Assembly (NCBI GenBank): GCA_020725585.1
Contig: DYES01000076.1
Span: forward strand, 1-47,311
Origin: Desulfovirgula sp.
GTDB taxonomy: Bacteria; Bacillota; Desulfotomaculia; Desulfotomaculales; Nap2-2B
DNA: 47,311 nucleotides
Direction of reading: 5' to 3'
In this document: one piece after another, positions 44,079 through 47,311 of the stretch
How the letters are laid out: every line of letters starts with the position of its first letter
Numbering within the stretch: the first letter of the stretch is position 1
Notes under the pieces: generated by a model
Told to the model about the DNA's origin: nothing
Database searches by the model: none
The model's input: the letters and a program-made list of their open reading frames with translations, nothing else
Position numbers and translations under genes: made by a program

Positions 44079-45131
44079 ATGGGTGAAAATGTTTTTCTTA
44101 ATATAGCCTCCTGGATCAGGGGTTTTTTAGATTCCCTGGGCGCACCTCTGCTGCTTAACGACCTGATCATGATGATTATCAAGGCGTCGGCCGTCATCGT
44201 TTTTGTTTCCTTAAATGTCATCTGGCTAATTTTAATGGAGCGCAAAGTATGCGCTTACATCCAGTGCCGTCTGGGGCCCAACCGGGTCGGCCCGAAGGGG
44301 ACGCTGCAGACCATTGCCGACGTAATCAAGCTGGTCACCAAGGAATTTCTCGTCCCCCGGACGGCGGACAAGGTGGTTTTCCTGCTGGCGCCGCTGATTG
44401 TTTTCGTGCCCCCGGCTCTGGCCCTGGCGGTGGTTCCGTGGGGGGACGGGATGGCCGCCGTCGACATGAACATCGGCGTGTTTTACCTGCTTGCCGTCAC
44501 TTCCCTCTCCACCCTTATTTTCTGGATGGGTGCCTGGGGCTCCAACAATAAATATGCACTCATCGGCGGTATGCGCGTGGTGGCCCAGATGGTCAGCTAC
44601 GAATTACCTTTGGTGCTGGCCCTGTTGGGCGTGATCATGATCACCGGCACGCTGAACATGTCGGAAATTGTGGAGGCGCAAAGAAACGTCTGGTTTATCT
44701 TTACCCAGCCGCTGGCCTTCTTGATTTACTTTATCGCCGGCATCTCGGAAACAAACCGCACGCCTTTTGACCTGGTGGAAGCGGAATCGGAAATTATCGC
44801 CGGGCCCTACACGGAGTACAGCGGCATGGGCTGGGCCATGTTCATGCTTACCGAATACGTCAGCGTCATGATCATTTCCATCATGTGCACCGTGATGTTT
44901 TTTGGCGGCTGGCTGGCCCCCTTCGGCTGGACCTTTTTGCCTTCCTGGTTCTGGTTCTTCTTCAAGGTCTACCTGTTCATCTTCCTCTTCATGTGGATCC
45001 GCTGGACATATCCGCGAATTCGCGTGGACCAGTTGATGGGCTTCGGCTGGAAGGTGCTGGTGCCTCTGTCCCTGGCCAATATTTTTGTGACCGGTATCGG
45101 CATGTACGTTTACCGGGCGATAGGGTGGTGA
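44079..45131 (+). CDS. nuoH: NADH-quinone oxidoreductase subunit H
   Basis: A 350-residue membrane subunit with about eight helices that sits beneath the quinone cavity. Signatures are LMERKVCAYIQCRLGPNRVGPKGTLQTIADVIKL, the SYELPLVLALLGV helix, ISETNRTPFDLVEAESEIIAGPYTEYSGM and FMWIRWTYPRIRVDQLM. ATG 44079 has a GGGGAGAAGAGG site. It follows nuoD by 18 bases. Confidence 0.97.
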   Translation: MGENVFLNIASWIRGFLDSLGAPLLLNDLIMMIIKASAVIVFVSLNVIWLILMERKVCAYIQCRLGPNRVGPKGTLQTIADVIKLVTKEFLVPRTADKVVFLLAPLIVFVPPALALAVVPWGDGMAAVDMNIGVFYLLAVTSLSTLIFWMGAWGSNNKYALIGGMRVVAQMVSYELPLVLALLGVIMITGTLNMSEIVEAQRNVWFIFTQPLAFLIYFIAGISETNRTPFDLVEAESEIIAGPYTEYSGMGWAMFMLTEYVSVMIISIMCTVMFFGGWLAPFGWTFLPSWFWFFFKVYLFIFLFMWIRWTYPRIRVDQLMGFGWKVLVPLSLANIFVTGIGMYVYRAIGW

Positions 45132-45135
45132 GAAC

Positions 45136-45633
45136 GTGTTTGGAAGGGGATTAATTAAGGGTCTGCAGATTACCTGGAAGGAAATGCTGGCGCAAAAGGT
45201 CACGGTGCAGTACCCGGACGAAAAAATTGAGCTGCCCGATCGTTTTCACGGGCGCTTTGAGCTGGATGCGGACAAATGCATTGCCTGCATGCTCTGTGCC
45301 AACGCCTGCCCGAACAAGGTGATTCAGATGGAGCGGGCGAAAGTGGGGAAGAAGCAGTACCTGACGAAATACGTGATGCGCATTGAGTACTGCATGTTCT
45401 GCGGGCTTTGCGTGGAAGCGTGCAATCAGGACGCGCTTCATTTCAGCAAGGTTTTCAATATGAACCAGTATTTTCGGCAAAAGGTGCGCCTGATCCTGGT
45501 GGACCGCCCTGTTCCCCAGGAAGAGGAAGCCGGGGAGGCGGCGGACGTAAAACGCCCGGCGACGGAAGGGACTGCGGGCGCCAAGCGCGAGGTGGCGGCA
45601 GGCAGGTCCGCAGCGAAGGAGGGTGAATCATGA
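45136..45633 (+). CDS. nuoI: NADH-quinone oxidoreductase subunit I
   Basis: A 165-residue subunit with two [4Fe-4S] clusters: Cys48, 51, 54, 58 and Cys86, 89, 92, 96. In complexes without the NADH module, NuoI is the natural docking candidate for a soluble electron carrier such as ferredoxin. The last 35 or so residues are a low-complexity Glu/Ala/Lys-rich tail (EEEAGEAADVKRPATEG...), longer than a typical NuoI ending. GTG 45136 is four bases after nuoH, and the stop overlaps nuoJ. Confidence 0.95.
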   Translation: MFGRGLIKGLQITWKEMLAQKVTVQYPDEKIELPDRFHGRFELDADKCIACMLCANACPNKVIQMERAKVGKKQYLTKYVMRIEYCMFCGLCVEACNQDALHFSKVFNMNQYFRQKVRLILVDRPVPQEEEAGEAADVKRPATEGTAGAKREVAAGRSAAKEGES

Positions 45634-46202
45634 TTGATTTAATCGGCCAGGAAATTATCGATGCGTTTTTAAATAATTTCTGGAGCGTCGGGGCTTTTTA
45701 TACGCTGGCCCTGGTCATTGTGGTTTCCGGCCTCCTGGTGGTGCTGATGAAAAACATCGTGCACTCCGTACTCTGGCTGGCGGTTTGCTTTATCGGCATG
45801 GCGGGGTTGTTTTTGACCCTGGACGCCGATTTTCTGGCCGCGGTCCAGGTGCTAGTCTACGCCGGGGCGGTGTGCATCATGGTGGTTTTGGCCATCATGG
45901 TCATCCGCCGGGCAGACATGAAGCTTTCCAACCCGTTTAACACCCAGGTTTACGCCGCCGCCGGCGTGGTCGCGCTGGTGCTGGCCGTTTGCACCTTTCT
46001 GGCCGCTCGAACCCAGTGGCTGGTTTCCCGGGCGCGCGTTCCTGAAAATACCGTGGAGCCCATCGCGACCCTGCTCCTGAGCAAATACGTGATTCCTTTT
46101 GAAGTGGTGGCGGTCCTTTTGCTGGTTGCTTTAATCGGGGCGCTGCTGATTGCCAGGGAGGTGAAAGCTGATGCCGACACTGACGCCGGTCAAGCTGATT
46201 GA
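45630..46202 (+). CDS. nuoJ: NADH-quinone oxidoreductase subunit J
   Basis: A 190-residue membrane subunit with five predicted helices. The family helix with [31 protein letters not shown] is present. ATG 45630 overlaps the nuoI stop by four bases (ATGA), with GGAGG just upstream. A charged tail ([15 protein letters not shown]) overlaps nuoK by 32 bases. Confidence 0.95.
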   Translation: MIDLIGQEIIDAFLNNFWSVGAFYTLALVIVVSGLLVVLMKNIVHSVLWLAVCFIGMAGLFLTLDADFLAAVQVLVYAGAVCIMVVLAIMVIRRADMKLSNPFNTQVYAAAGVVALVLAVCTFLAARTQWLVSRARVPENTVEPIATLLLSKYVIPFEVVAVLLLVALIGALLIAREVKADADTDAGQAD

Positions 46203-46527
46203 TCCGGTGGCTTTACTGACCATTGGTCCGGCTCATTACGTGATCCTTTCGGCCGTTTTGTTCTGCATCGGTTTGTTTGGCGTGCTGGCGAAAAGAAACG
46301 CCGTTATGGTCTTGATCTGTATCGAACTAATGCTCAATGCCGTCAACATAAACCTGGTGGCCTTCAGCAAGTACGTAACGCCAACAGACTTTATTGGCCA
46401 GATTTTTGCCATCTTTGTCATTACCGTCGCGGCGGCCGAAGTCGGCCTGGGCCTGGCCATCATCATCGCCATCTACCGCAACAAGGTCTCTGTGAACCTG
46501 GACGATTTCGACCTGCTCAAGTGGTAA
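46171..46527 (+). CDS. nuoK: NADH-quinone oxidoreductase subunit K
   Basis: A 118-residue three-helix membrane subunit. The conserved membrane glutamates are in [19 protein letters not shown] and [14 protein letters not shown]. The N-terminus is some 15 residues longer than usual, but ATG 46171 has a good GGAGGTGA site, so the extension looks real. It overlaps nuoJ and is followed 24 bases later by nuoL. Confidence 0.95.
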   Translation: MPTLTPVKLIDPVALLTIGPAHYVILSAVLFCIGLFGVLAKRNAVMVLICIELMLNAVNINLVAFSKYVTPTDFIGQIFAIFVITVAAAEVGLGLAIIIAIYRNKVSVNLDDFDLLKW

Positions 46528-46551
46528 TCATAAGGAGGTGTTCAATGTTCC

Positions 46552-47311
46552 ATGGTGGAGTTTGCAATGTATAACGCCTGGCTGGTGCCGCTTCTGCCGA
46601 CGCTGGCTTTTCTCGCCATAGTTTTGCTGACCAGGCCGTGGCCTTTATTCAGCGCTCTCATCGCGGTCGGTTCCATGCTTGCCTCCTGCTTTTTCGCCAC
46701 TCTCGCCGCCGTCGGCGTTTTCACCAACCCGGAACTGGCGGAAAAGCCGCTGGTTTATTCCGTAAACTGGTTTAGTATGCCGGGCATGGAAATCAACGTG
46801 GGGATCATGCTCGACCCCGTTTCGGCCATGATGATGTTTATGGTCACCCTGGTGGGTTCGCTGATCTTTATCTACGCCATCGGCTACATGCAGGACGACC
46901 CGGGGTATTCCGTCTTCTTTTCCTACGTTTCGCTGTTTGCCGCCTTTATGCTTTTGCTGGTCGTTTCCAGCAACCTGGTGCAAATGTTTGTGGGCTGGGA
47001 AGGGGTAGGCCTGTGCTCTTACCTTTTAATCGGCTTTTACCAGCATAAGATCTCGGCCCGGGAGGCCGCCAAGAAGGCCTTTATCACCTGCCGGATCGCC
47101 GATTTCGGCCTGCTTTTGGGCATGCTTTCCCTCTTCCTTGTTTTCGGTACCCTGGATATCGTGGAGCTTTCCGAAAAAATCACCAACTTCCACCAGTATA
47201 CTTCGCTGGCCACGCTTTCTCTGATCGCCTTTTTAGTGTTCTGCGGTCCGATTGGGAAGTCCGGCCAGTTTCCGTTGCATGTGTGGCTGCCGGACGCCAT
47301 GGAGGGCCCGA
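46552..47311 (+). CDS. nuoL: NADH-quinone oxidoreductase subunit L (partial, 3' end outside window)
   Basis: The first 253 residues of the antiporter-like proton-pumping subunit. Motifs present are MLDPVSAMMMFMVTLVGSLIFIYAIGYM, NLVQMFVGWEGVGLCSYLLIGFY, AAKKAFITCRIADFGLLLGM, and at the window edge GKSGQFPLHVWLPDAMEGP. ATG 46552 (MVEFAMYNAW) is 13 bases after AAGGAGG (46532-46538). The better-spaced ATG 46545 is in another frame and stops after nine codons. ATG 46567 is also possible. nuoM and nuoN probably follow outside. Confidence 0.94.
   Translation, partial: MVEFAMYNAWLVPLLPTLAFLAIVLLTRPWPLFSALIAVGSMLASCFFATLAAVGVFTNPELAEKPLVYSVNWFSMPGMEINVGIMLDPVSAMMMFMVTLVGSLIFIYAIGYMQDDPGYSVFFSYVSLFAAFMLLLVVSSNLVQMFVGWEGVGLCSYLLIGFYQHKISAREAAKKAFITCRIADFGLLLGMLSLFLVFGTLDIVELSEKITNFHQYTSLATLSLIAFLVFCGPIGKSGQFPLHVWLPDAMEGP

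Overview
The window looks like a chromosomal segment of a Gram-positive, spore-forming Clostridia, most like the Peptococcaceae (Desulfotomaculum/Pelotomaculum type). The support is CodY, the sporulation sigma factor SigH, SpoVK, the dprA-topA-xerC-hslVU-codY and cysE-cysS-mrnC-rlmB-rae1-sigH gene orders, strong AAGGAGG-type ribosome binding sites with many GTG and TTG starts, and intrinsic terminators. All genes that I can support are on the + strand. I see no tRNA, rRNA, CRISPR array, insertion sequence or prophage. The species is not determinable from the sequence alone.

Layout. 1-2456: two tiny hydrophobic proteins, a stand-alone LigD-type polymerase and dprA. 2588-8543: topA, xerC, hslV, hslU, codY (chromosome topology, dimer resolution, proteolysis, nutrient sensing). 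8618-13474: cysE and cysS, then Mini-RNase III, the rRNA methyltransferase RlmB, the mRNA-decay nuclease Rae1 and sigH. 13493-21939: a complete tryptophan operon trpEGDCFBA followed by a type I-beta DAHP synthase (aroF). 22089-31800: cheW, miaB, an unusual hydantoinase-A/histone-deacetylase-family pair, miaA, hfq, spoVK, a YnbB-type PLP enzyme and a LysR regulator. 32010-38677: a CitA/DcuS-type sensor kinase, its response regulator and a TRAP transporter with two tandem binding proteins. 38822-41475: rplS, lepB, rbgA, rnhB. 41563-47311: a complex I operon nuoABCDHIJKL that runs off the right edge and has no nuoEFG between nuoD and nuoH.

Regulation. The best regulatory signal is the trp leader: a strong sigma-A promoter, ten (G/T)AG triplets in near-perfect 5-nt register, then a terminator hairpin. 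This is the architecture of TRAP-controlled attenuation. The aroF leader has a palindrome over a possible -10 and two mutually exclusive hairpins, suggesting a second, unclassified attenuator. CodY and SigH link the segment to nutrient limitation and sporulation. The kinase/regulator pair next to the TRAP genes suggests inducible uptake of a carboxylate.

Most of the window is conserved housekeeping DNA. The parts most likely to repay attention are the trp and aroF leaders, the HyuA-HDAC pair (the HDAC carries a cysteine-rich C-terminal extension), and several places where usual neighbours are missing (trmFO, mutSL, hflX, secE-nusG).
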